Part shown: positions 1 through 11,732 of the stretch, piece by piece
How positions within the stretch are numbered: the first letter of the stretch is position 1
How the letters are laid out: the number at the start of each line of letters is the position of its first letter
From: Arctopsyche grandis
Lineage: Eukaryota > Arthropoda > Insecta > Trichoptera > Hydropsychidae
Length of the DNA stretch: 64,000 nucleotides
Assembly: GCF_051622035.1 (NCBI RefSeq)
Contig: NC_135360.1
Location: 9,104,001 to 9,168,000 of the forward strand
Reading direction: 5' to 3'
Notes under the pieces: model-generated
What the model saw: the letters and a program-made list of their open reading frames with translations, nothing else
Databases searched by the model: none
What the model was told of the DNA's origin: nothing
Program-made: the position numbers and the translations under genes

Positions 1-1417
1 CTTGGTGCTCGACTTATGTCCGATAAAAACTTCTCTGTTTGTTTATATTACTCGCAAGATGGGCATGCATCGCTAAAAATTGCACAATACATTCAAAAAC
101 ACACAATAAACAACATGGGATACATTTTTATAAGTAAATTGATCCGATTGTATTCCGTGCGATGTAGCGTATTTATAGAGACGTATCGCGTAAAATTAAC
201 AACAATTATTTATTCGTAAGGGCCCCTCTATTCTTATTACATCTCTCTGGGGGCAGTGCTCGGTTTCCCTTAAAGACGAGCCACCACTGTGTTTATGTAT
301 GCATAGAATATAATTCAAACCATAATAACAAGTTGCTGATTTTTATAAGTCACTGAATGTATCTGCAAGTTGTAATGTGCATTACATTAAAGAGTTTCTG
401 CGTATATCTTCAATAGCTATCTGAGATCATGACAGTTTATATCCCAAACGAACCACTTTCAATCTTGTTGTATGTATATTGATAGACTAATATGCATTTA
501 TTGAGTATGGAATTATCCAATAAATAATCTATAATATTAGCATTGAACAATTTACATGTATATATAATCTATTATAATTTAATAAGAATATGTAATAATC
601 ATATATTAGATATATACATAATATAAACATGGCAGGCATTTGCATTTTGATTGTAGGGGAAATTTAAATTGCTTTATCATTCAAAATATAGTGCGTCACC
701 GCAGTTCTGTAACACGTAAATGATCTTTAATCATGAAGATGATTTGCACACTCCTTTGATTTGATGGATTGAACATACATACATACATACATATAACTAG
801 AAAAAAAACCAACAATTTAATAAACTCTTTGAAAAATTTTAATTAGCCGTTATTGTGATTATTTATTAGTGTCTTGTCATTGTAATTGTGAAAATGATGT
901 CATTTTTAATATCAGATGAGAACAAAGTTCGCATGAGATGTACAATTATTACCTGGTTTATTGGTTAGTATTAACTCCTAATTGAATGTTAACGTACATA
1001 CGTACATATGTATGTATGTATGATCCCATTACTTGCATACAAAACAGACTTATGGAATTATATTTTAAACTTCTTCAATTGTAAGGAACTGTTGTCGCGA
1101 TTGTAAATTAGCATATGTACCTGATGTTAATTTTAATTCAATCGATTCCATGAAATACATACATTGCAGCAATACACTTTACATTTGTTCGGCATTATAA
1201 TATATAATACAATAACCATTGTTTGCATTGTGGATTTATTTGTATTATATTGTAATAGACGATTCATATCATGTAAATGTTATACACACGACACCGGGAA
1301 ATCATTAATTCAATCAAATTGACCATTTAAAGCTCTCACTTCAAGAACAACTCTAGTGTTCGTATATTAAATATTACGTACATAGAACATTAATGGATTT
1401 TCTTCAATTATGCATAT
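1..1417. other. AT-rich sequence, no gene seen
   Basis: Only short chance frames, plus tacata microsatellites near 775-795 and 995-1020. No family signature recognised; the left flank of the cluster cannot be identified from here. Confidence 0.5.
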
Positions 1418-1875
1418 TTATTTATTTATTTTTATTTTCTACATATATACCAGGAAGGCCTTACAGGTAAACTCCAATGCGCCTTCCTGGCCAATTACAA
1501 ATTAAAATTACAATGCAGCATTTTTATTACAAGTCGTTGAATTACGAGACACTTAAAAACTCGCAAATTAACGAGACATCTATGAATTGTACATACATTT
1601 TATTGTACATTAATCAAATAGTGGTGACATAGTAGGTAGGAAGGATTTTTTTTATCCAATTTTTAAACGGGAACCTTTTCAACAATGAAATCAGAGAAAA
1701 TTGGCAAATTCTGATAGGAAACGATCGACCTGGTGTCACAAATATCCAAGTCTGACCAGCAGCACTATATATGTACTAAGAAAAATACTTTTCAATCTAG
1801 GTTAGCTCATGGGATCGAACCCGGCGCCTCTCGACGCTAAGCAGAAGCTTAACGAGCTATGCTGCAGGCTAAATA
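1418..1875 (-). mobile_element. tRNA-derived SINE, copy 1
   Basis: Read on the minus strand it starts with a tRNA-like head (AGCTCGTTAAGCTTCTGC; box-B-like GGTTCGATCCC at 1821-1811). It continues through TGGACTTGGTCAGACTT-like and GTCGATCGTTTCCTATC body blocks and ends with CCAGGAAGGC..GCGCCTTCCTGG inverted units and an (AAAT)n tail at 1418-1440. Confidence 0.7.
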
Positions 1876-1979
1876 CGTACATATTTTCAATATATTTGTT
1901 AGTACAACTGCGACTAATATGTACAAAACATAATACATAAATAACTAGTTGATTTTGATTTTATTCAGGGTTAGCCAGC

Positions 1980-2525
1980 CTAGAGTATGGCGGATGAAAA
2001 GCACCTGGGCCCTGTGCAATACCGAGGTCTGGCCGTAAAACCATCGGTTGGCCAGTGCTTCGTCGTCAAGCATTGACTTCCTCCCCGGCCGTCGAAATAA
2101 ACAGTTGTGCAGGGTGACCGTAAAAAAGTCGACAGTGACAAAGTCGAAAATGTTCGTTTACCATGCATACATATGAAAAACGGTTAGTATATATATATCA
2201 GTGGCGTACGGTAAATCTCTCTCTCCCCCCGTCGTACATCCTCACTTAATTTGCGCAAGCAGGATACAACAGGAACTAGAGAAACAGGCTTTTCCTCCCG
2301 TATCCTGCGCGCGCACATTAAACAAGGCTGTATGACAAAAAGAGAGATAATTTCACCGCATGCCACTGATATATATTATATATACATAGTACTGTTTACC
2401 ATGCACCCTTTTTATTTGATCTTTCGACTTAAGATCTTTCGATTTCCGATCTTTGCCTTCCGATATTTGCTTTTTCGACCTTTTCACTTTCAGTGCCGTG
2501 AGGTAGACCCAGTTGTGCATTACCA
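1980..2525. mobile_element. Foldback-type element (GAAAGATCTTAAGTCGAAAGATC family), copy 1
   Basis: The right part (2400-2525) has ACCATGCACCCTTTTT, GATCTTTCGACTTAAGATCT and GCCGTGAGGTAGACCCAG, the same as the arms of the element at 45603-46826. The left part (2112-2165) has the related CAGGGTGACCG...GTTTACCATGCAT. A hAT-like MITE (2199-2368) is inserted in the middle. Confidence 0.5.
2199..2368. mobile_element. hAT-like MITE with 8-bp duplication
   Basis: 170 bp with ends CAGTGGCGTACGGTAAAT and ATTTCACCGCATGCCACTG (inverted, imperfect) and ATATATAT on both sides. The inside has CAGGATAC/GTATCCTG inverted pairs. A related inverted copy is at 46570-46690. The TA-rich site makes the duplication less certain. 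Confidence 0.6.
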
Positions 2526-3007
2526 ACACAGCCGTCTCACTTGCCCTACACTCATAACGCCCCCAAAAATGAAAAAGAAGGAAAAGAACGTCGAAAAAAA
2601 TAGATTTCATTTACAAAACGGTTATGAAACCACCAATGGTTGCATTACCGTTTCAGGTCCGAAGACAAGGGTCGTCCGTTTTGCTTCGTTTTGCAAAAAA
2701 AATATTTTTCTTTTAATTTCATGGCGACTAACAAAACATTGCATAAATTATAATGGAGATCAAGTCTCCTTTTTATTATTTTTATATTGTATTTATGCCG
2801 TATATTATTAAGATTTTTTGGGGCCCAAAATTTTTTTCTTACCCGACCCCCGTCTGGAGAAGGCCGGCCTCGAGTTTATTTTCGCATTGAGAACAAATGC
2901 AAGTAGTTTCATTTAATGGTCTTAATTTTTGTGAGCTATTTTATGACATCCGCAATTTCAACAACATCAACAATCTATTACTTACTATTATTAATACAAA
3001 TACCGTA

Positions 3008-3036
3008 GTGTGTGTGTGTGTGTGTGTGTGTGTGTA
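3008..3036. repeat. (TG)n microsatellite
   Basis: About fourteen TG units; no gene nearby. Confidence 0.95.
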
Positions 3037-3289
3037 GTTCGTTTCTGATTGGCTGTCTTTAAATATTCGTTTTTTTCGATTCAAACATATTTAATAATAA
3101 AACATATGAATGTTATGAACTACGCACATGCGCAGAAGGCTTTGCGCCTGTCGCAGATATAGTACCTGCAAATAGCCACAACCTATTTTAATATATTTAA
3201 TATGTAATTTAATTTCCGGTTTGACTTTTTTACACACTTAAGGTTTATTATTTAATAAATTAGTAAGCTGTTAACAAAAATTCACAATG

Positions 3290-4078
3290 AATAGAAAAAA
3301 AAATTGGATGTGATCAACCCATGACTTTAACTATGAATTTGAGGAATATAAGAAGGTCACAAAATAAAATTCGATATCGAACTGTACAGACACATTAACA
3401 CATACCGGCAGCATTATGAAATACTAATCATTATTTTTTACTTTCATCACATTAATACAAGAATTATACTTGATTTTTTTCATGAAGATCACACATGCTT
3501 AAGGGGTCGAAAAAAATAGTGGAAGAAAAATCGAACAAGAGTAAACTGCCACTTCCGGTTGAGGGATGCTTACCAAATTTTATACATAACTTGGTATTAC
3601 GCTTAAACTTGTAGATATGAAATTTCAGTTCAATAAATTGAAAAGGTTTCTGGGAAAAACATAAAAAACCTCGATTCTCTTGAGTAAAAGTTCTACTTCC
3701 GGTTCAGATAAATTAAAAAAATATATATAAGGTAATAAAAATTATTATTTCTATTAAATGTAAATTTTTTTTAATCCCATTGAGTTAGTGGTTTGGCAGA
3801 TAATTGAATTCAAAACTAAAAAAAAGAGGACACCTATATATAAGGGGAGGTACCATTTCCAGTCAACTTAAAAATTTGAAAAAAATTGTACGTCGTGTCG
3901 ATAAGAATTTCAGTGAACTATACTAAGTTTCAATCCAAAATACACAGACACACACACATTTTTTCTAGAACATGAAAACGTGATCAGTGAACGATTCTGA
4001 GTTCAAATCAGTCAAAATCTCGAGTTCAAATTTTCGCATGATCACAAAACTTCATCTATTGTTACTACGCACATAGAC
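3290..4078 (+). repeat. Dispersed repeat A, copy 1
   Basis: Shares long blocks with 22045-23100, 27232-28060 (inverted) and 29150-30200: CACTTCCGGTTG, ATATGAAATTTCAGTTCAAT, CTCGATTCTCT, TTTTTTCTAGA, TGATCGATTCTGAGTTCGAAT-like text, and GATCACAAAACTTCATCTA. No coding sequence recognised; class unknown. A fragment is at 13165-13220. Confidence 0.6.
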
Positions 4079-4079
4079 A

Positions 4080-5312
4080 AAGTAAAAATATTCATGAATT
4101 TTATGGCGAAACAGAAAAAAAATTGATTTGTAATAAAATAAAGCAATTTAAAAGCGAAAATATTTACGAATTGTTCCATCGCAGAATCTCCAAGAGAGCG
4201 CTTGTAGAAAGAAAACGAAGAAAATTGCTTTCTCAAATACAGCCATCTTCAAGGTAATCTGTTTGGTTGACAAGGTACGTGTATAGAACCTTAACCGACG
4301 GAAGTTAAACTGGTTAAGATCTAAACTCTGATGCTGCTGCATTATTTATATACACACGGTGACGTATTTGTGACGAGACAGCAATACACAATACCTGTAC
4401 AAAACAAAAGGTGACGCAACTGCAAAGAAAAGGTTGCTTTAATTGATTCCATCAACAATTTTCAGCCTTAAATTAAAATAAATCCATTTAAAATTAACAC
4501 ATTATTGGAGATTGTGAATCGAAATGTAACGTTATCCGGACCGATGGGGGCGTTATTTACGCCCTCAATGCCGACTTTTAACCCATTCCTCAATTATCCA
4601 AATCAACTTTGTATGCATGCATTATCTGATTGTGATTAACTTAATCGTGTACGAACATTGAATAATATGTACAATTAATAATTGACATTTAACCTTTTCG
4701 TCGTAACGTTGTATGCAATTGATGAGTAGCAGGCGTTTCCCGGATTGCACCAATTGCGACTATTTTTAAAAACAATAATTGTAGAATCAATATATTGTGC
4801 AATTATTTATCATTATATTATATGTACATCAGATGTAAAAACGGCAAATTTATGTGCTTGTTTTAAAACCAGTTTTTTATACGTATTCAAATTAAGATAA
4901 TAAAAAATAGTATCAATAAGGAAAATTATTTTAAATTAAAATATAAGATTATTTAATTTAGGTGTCATCAATCCAATTGCTTTAATTAGATATTGAATCT
5001 TTCCGATCATTTGCGTTTAAATGATTGATGAATACATTAATGTGCACTTCTTTCATATCATTTTATTGTTGAGATTAGTAATCGAAGTGGTATTAATTTA
5101 TAATTATAAAATCACATTATGTATAAATTAATATACAATATTCACGTAGTTGATTTAATGAGTTGTCAACATACTGTATGAGATCATGCAGGCGCCTAAT
5201 TTTTATATTCGGATACATTACAAATATATGTATATATTATCCATATTATAAAGTAGGTACGAAATATAAAATTTTATAGAATTGCATGGTGTGAATTTTG
5301 ATATGTTTAATA
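4080..5312. other. AT-rich intergenic sequence, nothing recognised
   Basis: Between repeat A copy 1 and the foldback element. Two overlapping short frames on the minus strand near 4042-4342 have no recognisable content. Confidence 0.4.
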
Positions 5313-6321
5313 ACATTGAGCGACAAAAAATCACGTTTTTGAGTTATCAGAGCGGAGACTAACCAATATTTACTAAGTTTGACTCACTGAATTCGAATAC
5401 GATAGTGATTTTTTTTTGGTTAGTGATCGTTTATGAGATATGGGCGTTTAAAAAAACGCGCGATTTTTATAGTTTTTTGGCATTTGCGGTCTTTAACTCA
5501 AAGTATTGAAGTTGAAGTGAATTGAATTGAATTGAAGTGCTCAAAGTAAGTATTGGAATCAATATTCAGATGTTTTTTCTATTGATTGTGATTTTTTATT
5601 GTTTTAAAATACTTATAATTAATTGTCTAGCAAATTTTAAAAGTCAAAAATGATTTTTTTTTTACGGATTTTTGCTCCGTGCTATTTTGCGTTTATTTGT
5701 CCAGTTTTTTTATTTCACCACGTTCAACACAAGATAGCGTTGGTGTAAGCGAGATGGCAAACGAGAGTCCGCCACTTAAGCGCGTAAGCCGCGGACTTAC
5801 CATCTCGCTTGCACCAACACTATGTGCTGTACGCTCACGGGAACTGAACGAAAGTGTTTCTAACGCAATTACCGCTTGAGTTAGTACGTTTTGATAAAAA
5901 CTGAGATAGATAAAAACATTGAGATAGAAAATCAATCCTTATGAACGTGGTGACATAAAAAAAACTGGCCAAATAAACGCAAAATAGCACGGAGAAAAAA
6001 TCCGTAAAAAAAATCATTTTTGACTTTTAAAATTTGCTAGACAATTAATTATAAGTATTTTAAAATAAAAAAAATCACAATCAATAGAAAAAACATCTGA
6101 CTATTGATTCCAATACTGATTTTGAGCACATCAATACTAGATTTTGAGTTCAAGACCGCAAAAGCCAAAAAACTATAAAAATTGCGCGTTTTTTTAAACG
6201 CCCATATCTCGTAAACGATCACTAACCAACAAAAATCATTATCATATTCAAATCCAATGGGACAAACTTAGTAAATATTGGTTAGTCTCCGCTCTGGTAT
6301 TTTTTTGTTGTTGCTCAGTGT
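5313..6321. mobile_element. 1-kb foldback element with about 380-bp inverted arms
   Basis: Left arm 5313-5710 and right arm 5945-6321 are reverse complements: ends ACATTGAGCGACAA and TTGTTGCTCAGTGT, then AGAGCGGAGACTAACCAATA, TTAGTGATCGTTTA and GGGCGTTTAAAAAAACGCGC, TAATTGTCTAGCAAATTTTA. The spacer holds a second palindrome (5739-5821) around GGTGTAAGCGAGATGG / CCATCTCGCTTGCACC. No transposase frame; non-autonomous. Lies upstream of gene 1. Confidence 0.85.
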
Positions 6322-6881
6322 AATCATTGTACATATATGTATGTATATAACGATCAGGGCCGCTGAATATAGTGCAAAAGTATACATTAAATCAGCGGTT
6401 CCAATTGATAGATTTTAGCAGTTTATTTATACAAAATTATCTTATTGTAGCTTAAAATTGAGGTGCATGATTGAGAGCTTGTTCAGTTATATGTAAAAAA
6501 ATTGAAAAACCCATTCTTACACTTTTTTTTATAATTCTTGAAAATGATTAGAAGACATTCGTGACAAAGTACGAGGACGTCTTCGTGCAGCGTGACGCGT
6601 GCCAAGTTTAAAGCTCATCTTTATTGCTTTATAATTTTTTGTCTTTTATTGTCTATAAAACTATTTTAGGAAAACAAAGCTTATTATGGCGTATTTAAAA
6701 TATAATTGGTGTCGGCATTTAGTCGTGGTAACATGCATGGTTTGATATTCGCTACTTTCCTTATCAACACTCGTGTCCCATATATTAAACATATGCTATG
6801 TTTTGATTTGATTTCAGTTTGATTTTGATTAATGAGCATTGTTAACGTTGCTTTGGTTTATTATTACACCTAAAATTTACA

Positions 6882-8194
6882 ATGGGAAAATTCTTATTTT
6901 TAGCACTTGCTTTAATCTATACACAAACTTTCGCCAAAGATTTGCGTACGTATTCAACACAAATGTTTTACATATTTTTTTAAACGACCATCGAGGATCT
7001 CTAATAAATCAAATTGTAACAAAATTTTAGCTGATTACTTAGAAATTTGCCGAAGGAACGACCCACAGTTAGATCAATGCATTGAACGCAGTTTAAATGA
7101 CCTGCAACAGTATACGAGACTGGGTTACATTTTCAATTGATTTTTGTTGAATTAAATGTTGTTTGTATCAAAATTTAATAACAGATTATATATTGAATAG
7201 GTGATGTCGAAAAGGGTATACCAAAATTGGAGCCGATACATATAGAAACTCTGCTGGATCAGAAATCTACTGGTCCTAATAAAACATCGACGTTTACTGT
7301 GAAAAATTTCAATATAAACGGCTATTCGAATTATAACGTGACTAATTTGCGGTGGGTTTTTATTTAATTTGATTTTTATATGTTAAATTTGAATGCATTT
7401 TTTGTGAATGTGTGTTGCGTTGCAGTATAAATATTGGTTCCAAGTTGATAACCTTCGATGCTCATGTTGATTCGCTTCGAATAGATGGAGAATACGATCT
7501 CAATGGTAGGGTGGATGCCATAAGAGTTTCCAACTCTGGAAAAATCACAGGATATTTCAGTGAGTGTGTTTCATGTATTTTTTTTTAAGTGCAAACATGC
7601 GCCAATGCGATTTATCATTAGGTCACGGTCTCTGTTTTCGTTTTATGATAAACATGGTTGTGAGATCTGCGTCGTTCAATTTTGTGTAATCAGAGGCAAT
7701 TTTCGATTGCAGGTGATGTTAAAACTCGTGTCAGATTGTCGTACAAGATTGTAAAGAGGAATCATAAGGAATATATCAACGTTATTCACGTTGGTTTGAA
7801 TATTAAAATCAACGGTGGCAATATGATTCTTCACGATGTATTTCCAAGTAGTAAAATTCTAGGTAATGTTATGTTGATGTTATATAAGTTTGCATTGTAT
7901 ATGTGTAAAACGATATAAATTTTATTTTTCATTTAAAATATTCGTTTATTTATACAATTTATGCCTGTTTACATCGTGCCACAAACATAATCATATGTAA
8001 ATGTCAAATATAATCAATTTATTATTTATTATGTTTCAGCAAAACAAATCCAGAAGAGTATTAACAGTAGTTTCAAAACATATACGAAGGATTTGACACC
8101 TCAATTGCAACGAGAACTTTCTAAACAACTATTGCATATTACCAATCTATTTTTCTCCAAATATACGTACGATCAAGTACTTCCAAGAGCATAA
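6882..8194 (+). CDS. takeout/JHBP-family secreted protein, gene 1 (6 exons)
   Basis: Exons are 6882-6945, 7031-7123, 7201-7351, 7426-7559, 7713-7862 and 8040-8194, all with GT-AG borders, giving 248 codons and a TAA stop. Residues 1-18 are a hydrophobic signal peptide ending TFA. Cys28 and Cys38 flank NDPQLDQ, the N-terminal cysteine pair of the takeout/JHBP family, followed by the family motif GIPKLEP at 58-64 and a later G-Y-x-L-x-G strand. The last exon gives the amphipathic C-terminal helix and ends YTYDQVLPRA. Length is typical of the family (about 240-260). Family members are extracellular carriers of hydrophobic ligands; the ligand here is unknown. A poly(A) signal AATAAA lies at 8211-8216. 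Start: the only ATG giving a signal peptide in phase with exon 2. It is the first + strand member and differs from genes 2-5 by keeping the GIP motif. Confidence 0.9.
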
Positions 8195-8289
8195 ATTTAT
8201 ATGAAATTTCAATAAAATTTGTTTTTGTTTTTTCAACGAATTTTTATTTAAGTAATAATGCAAACATTCAACTTTTTTAAATGTCAATC

Positions 8290-8343
8290 ATCTATTAATA
8301 TATAATTTCGAAAGAGACTTTGTAAATATTGTTGGTTGGGAAC
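8290..8343 (+). mobile_element. Helitron-like 5' end, truncated
   Basis: TCTATTAATATATAATTTCG followed by AAAGAGACTTTG and TGTTGGTT is the 5' terminus of the Helitron-like family seen complete at 60736-61231. The 3' half is missing; a G-rich patch (8379-8443), an AT tract and an RTE fragment follow. Confidence 0.5.
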
Positions 8344-8441
8344 TTCGAAAACAAGTCAAAATTTCCATGATGACATGGGGACGGGGGACGGGGGTGAAGG
8401 CCCGGTGGACGCCGGAAGTGAAGGCCACGGGGGGCGTAGGG

Positions 8442-8444
<3 letters not shown>

Positions 8445-8486
<42 letters not shown>
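8445..8486. repeat. (AT)n microsatellite
   Basis: About 21 AT units directly join a G-rich patch to the truncated 5' edge of the RTE fragment. The repeat is open in several frames and creates false YIYI peptides. Confidence 0.95.
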
Positions 8487-8491
<5 letters not shown>

Positions 8492-9360
8492 GCGGTGCTT
8501 GAGGGAGTTTTCAGGAACTTGGATTGGGATACAGCCGGAGTAAGCATCAATGGTCGCTTTTTGAGTCACCTTCGGTTCGCAGACGATATAGTTTTAGTAG
8601 CTCGTGATTCAGCTGACCTACTTATCAGACTAACACAGCTGGACAGGGAAAGTAGAAAAGTAGGATTAAAAATTAACGTAGATAAGACTAAACTAATGTT
8701 CAATAGTTATTGCATGCCTGATAGCATCCCCTTAGATGATAAACCAGTAGAAGTAGTAAATAATTATTTATATTTAGGTCAAATAATTGACTTGTCTGGT
8801 AGTAAAGATGAAGAGATAAAGAGACGTATGAAACTAGGATGGAGTGCATTTGGACGGATGAATTCTGTTTTTAAATCAAAAATGCCACTCTGCCTGAAGA
8901 AAAAGATCTTTGATCAATGCATTTTGCCAGTGATGACGTATGGACGTGAAACTTGGACACTGAACGCCAATTTGCTACATAAAATCCAATGCACTCAAAG
9001 AAGTATGGAACGCTGTATGCTTGGCATAACGAGGAAAGACAGAAAGCGGAACACGTGGGTGAGAAGTATGACAAGAGTAGTGGACATAGTGGATATAGTG
9101 AAGAGATTGAAATGGCAATGGGCGGGTCACGTAGCTAGGAGGATGGACGAAAAGTGGACAAAAGAAGTGCTTGAATGGTACCCGAGAGAATGCAAAAGGG
9201 TAAAAGGAAGACCGCAAGGAAGATGGGTGAACGAAATTAGGAAAATGTGCGGGGTGAGATGGATGAGTGTTGCTCAAAACAGAGACGAGTGGAAGCGTGT
9301 TGGAGAGTCCTTCATCCAGCAGTGGATGGCGAATGGCTGTAAATGATGATGATGATGATT
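8487..9360 (+). mobile_element. RTE-clade non-LTR retrotransposon, 5'-truncated, with (ATG)n tail
   Basis: The frame stays open to a stop at 9344-9346. It encodes the C-terminal part of a reverse transcriptase with the catalytic FADD (around 8575), then KVGLKIN..KTK, a YLG motif, and the thumb/C-terminal motifs TYGRETWTL, QRSMERCMLGI, LKWQWAGHVARR and GRPQGRW, ending FIQQWMANG. The tail is (ATG)n at 9343-9359; short tandem 3' tails are usual for RTE elements. The endonuclease and the N-terminal reverse-transcriptase motifs are missing. The open frame suggests a fairly recent insertion. Confidence 0.85.
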
Positions 9361-9364
9361 TTGA

Positions 9365-9488
9365 TATGAGTGATTTATCTGTAAGTGTAATGGCCGTGAG
9401 GCAGTTGTCGCGTGAGTGGTTTGTCGCTGAATTTCGTAGGTGTAACGCCGTTGAGTGTAAAATCCGTGAGTGATTTGTCGCGGAACCG
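9365..9488. repeat. Degenerate short tandem repeat (GTGAGTGATTTGTCGC-like)
   Basis: Repeated variants of CCGTGAGTG, TTTGTCGC and TGTAACG fill this stretch between the RTE tail and the candidate LTR. It may be a piece of a simple-repeat foldback element like that at 16891-17160. Confidence 0.4.
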
Positions 9489-9709
9489 TATGTAACGGCC
9501 AATAGGATCGCCCGGCTCATCGACCAATAAGATCGCGCATACAATATCTGAATGCGCTGAGCACCCGATATGTATAAATATTGGACGCCCTCGAACTGAA
9601 AGGCATTCCGAGCTGAAGAGCCGACGGGTGCGGACCAATAAACCACTCCTACAACACTACTGTGTCTTTCTCTCCGATCCTGGAAGCCCCCTCTTCACGT
9701 CCATGTTAC
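9489..9709 (+). mobile_element. Candidate solo LTR
   Basis: The stretch runs from TGTAACGG to ATGTTACA. It has a TATAAATA box (9573-9580) and, 57 bp on, AATAAA (9637-9642): the promoter plus poly(A) layout of a short retrotransposon LTR. Flanks share GTA(T), compatible with a 4-bp target duplication that has lost one base. No internal retrotransposon sequence follows. Confidence 0.5.
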
Positions 9710-10009
9710 AGTATTATTAGATTTTCTTTTCCGTGCCGGGCTGTTGCTGCTTACAGTGCTGGATAGTATGAATTGACATAAAAGATAAAAAAATGTATTT
9801 AACGCACTTCCGGTGTTTATATTACATGCCATATTATGTACATATGTAATGAAGGTATGTATTTACATATGTAAATATGTACAAGTAAGAGTAATTAGTC
9901 ATGATCAATATTGAAATGTCGCTCAATGTACATTTGAAATAAAAAATGTGTTTATTTCAATTGCTGCAAATATTTCATATTTATATTTATGTTATTGTAA
10001 TATTATAGT

Positions 10010-10185
10010 TTTATTATCGTGCGTCTTTATCGCCCTCTTTTTCTATGTACATATTGAGTAAGTGACCCGTCATTTAACATCGTTCATTTTTTCATCAATG
10101 TCATTTTGTTGGTAGTATTTCTACCGAGCAGTCGTATTTACATATAATAAATGTATAATAAATAAATGACATATTAATTGCCAAA
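10010..10185 (+). promoter_or_regulatory. Conserved upstream block of gene 2
   Basis: This block is shared, nearly base for base, with the regions just upstream of genes 3, 4 and 5. The core is AGTGACCCGTCATTTAA at 10061, preceded by a TTTATCGC..CTTTTT tract and followed by CAATGTCAT and GCAGTCGTA before the ATG. It probably contains the promoter and 5' UTR. No textbook TATA or TCAGT initiator can be placed with confidence. Confidence 0.5.
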
Positions 10186-11534
10186 ATGAGAGAAATATTA
10201 TATTTGACTATTATTTGCTGCGTTTCGATCTTCGCCAAGGAACTGCGTAAATATCAAATTTTGTATATTATTAAATTTGAGTATGTTTGAGTTTTGTATA
10301 TTATAAATTCTATTTATATTATCAGATCAAAATTACTGTACTGAATCTGTCAATAATTATCTATCCTCTTAATATGTATATATTTAATTTCAGTGTCATA
10401 TTTTATTGCAAATAAAGATATTATCATTCAATTTCAGCTCCATATTTAAACATCTGCTATAGAAATTCTCCCGAAATAAATGACTGCATGAAAAATTCCT
10501 TACAAGCCTTTGCACAAATATTTCAAACAGGTTATTCATTCAATTTTTAAATTATCATTTTACCACATATACAATACGTATGCAAATATTATATTTTTAT
10601 TATAAGTAAAAATACTCCGAAATATATACTTAAATAAATCAGGTGATTTAAATTACTCAATACCGGATATCAGCCAAATTAATTGTGACAATTTATTGAA
10701 AAATGTCAAGATCGATTCGAAAAGAAGTACTTTGGTAAATATAACAAACTCGAAACTACGAGGATTCTCCAACTATAATGTGAAAAATATAACGTGAGTT
10801 TTTTTTGTTGTGTCGGCCTCTTTTTGTACCAAAATATTATAGTTTGACATTTTTTATTATTATTTTAGAATGACTTTCAATGGCAGCGATTTAAAACATA
10901 CTTTTATCAATGGCATCATTGGGCCTTTTGACGTTTTTGGAGATTATCAAATATTAAGAGAATATCCATTTAATTTCAATTTTAAAACAAGTGGAAACAT
11001 AACGGGAATGTCGAGTGTGTTTAATTAATCTATATGATATAAATATTTCAATTTCACAACATTAATTGAAAACTTAAATTTCAGGTTCCTTCGTAAACGT
11101 CAATATTGACTTTGAGACATACGAAAAAGATAGTAAAAAATATATTAATGCAACGTACGTTGAAGTCGGCTTATTATATAAGAGTGGTATTTTAAATTAT
11201 ACAAAAATTAACTCTCTTAATAACTTTTTCGGTAAGAAAAATTGAATTAAGAAAACTCAATCTAATTAAAAATAATAAATTATTGTATTGTGGATTTGCA
11301 GCCAATAGAGTGATCGATAAAATCAACATTAAATTTCTGAAATACTCGAAATCCATCTATGTTATATTGGAAAACTGTTTTAACGACAAATTTAAGAAAC
11401 ATCTAAATACATTCTTAGCACAATATACATATGATCAATTATTACCGGAAAATGAATCGCCACCATCCCGTGAAAATCAACCACTGCCTTCAGAAGATGC
11501 TGCAGAATTGCTGCTGAAAAACTTACTCTTTTAA
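10186..11534 (+). CDS. takeout/JHBP-family secreted protein, gene 2 (6 exons)
   Basis: Exons 10186-10246, 10438-10530, 10643-10793, 10869-11014, 11085-11231 and 11302-11534 join to 276 codons plus TAA. Residues 1-17 form a signal peptide (MREILYLT... ending SIFA). Cys27 and Cys37 flank NSPEIND, the family cysteine pair. Exon 3 starts with the conserved Gly but reads GDLNYSIPDIS instead of GIPxLEP, a change shared with genes 3-5, and carries an added cysteine (INCD). The potential N-glycosylation site NIT spans the exon 3/4 junction. The C-terminal helix ends YTYDQLLPE and is followed by a 24-residue proline- and acid-rich tail, longer than in any other member here. Intron phases are 1,1,2,1,1, as in gene 1. 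Role by family: secreted carrier of a hydrophobic ligand; the ligand is unknown. Confidence 0.9.
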
Positions 11535-11732
11535 TATGAGAAATATCTACAAACATTTTATAAAATAGTTATATTTAAACTATGGCGGTTTAAGTTTAAA
11601 TTTAAAACAAAAATACTTCAGGAATAACTTATAAATTACAGTGCAACATAAAAACGGAATGTATGTATGTATTAATTAAAAAAAAAAATTTTGTCGATTT
11701 TTCATGTAATTTTCATTCAATAATATATACCT

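Noticed and set aside
1811-1872. Possible tRNA gene from a box-B-like GGTTCGATCCC
   Set aside because: No cloverleaf with a paired acceptor stem, and the same head recurs before a shared SINE body.
2251-2811. 186-codon frame
   Set aside because: Crosses a hAT-like MITE and the arm of a foldback element; composition is that of the repeats.
5739-5821. Possible microRNA precursor
   Set aside because: The strong hairpin is the centre of a foldback transposon; without small-RNA data the transposon explanation is enough.
8975-9646. 223-codon frame on the minus strand
   Set aside because: It is the antisense shadow of the RTE reverse-transcriptase fragment and the LTR; no domain of its own.
10391-10437. 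Alternative acceptor (TTTAATTTCAG before TGTCAT) upstream of exon 2 in genes 2, 4 and 5
   Set aside because: Using it puts a TTATTGCAAATAAAG stretch with the wrong phase and stops before the conserved PPYL; the next acceptor preserves frame and homology.
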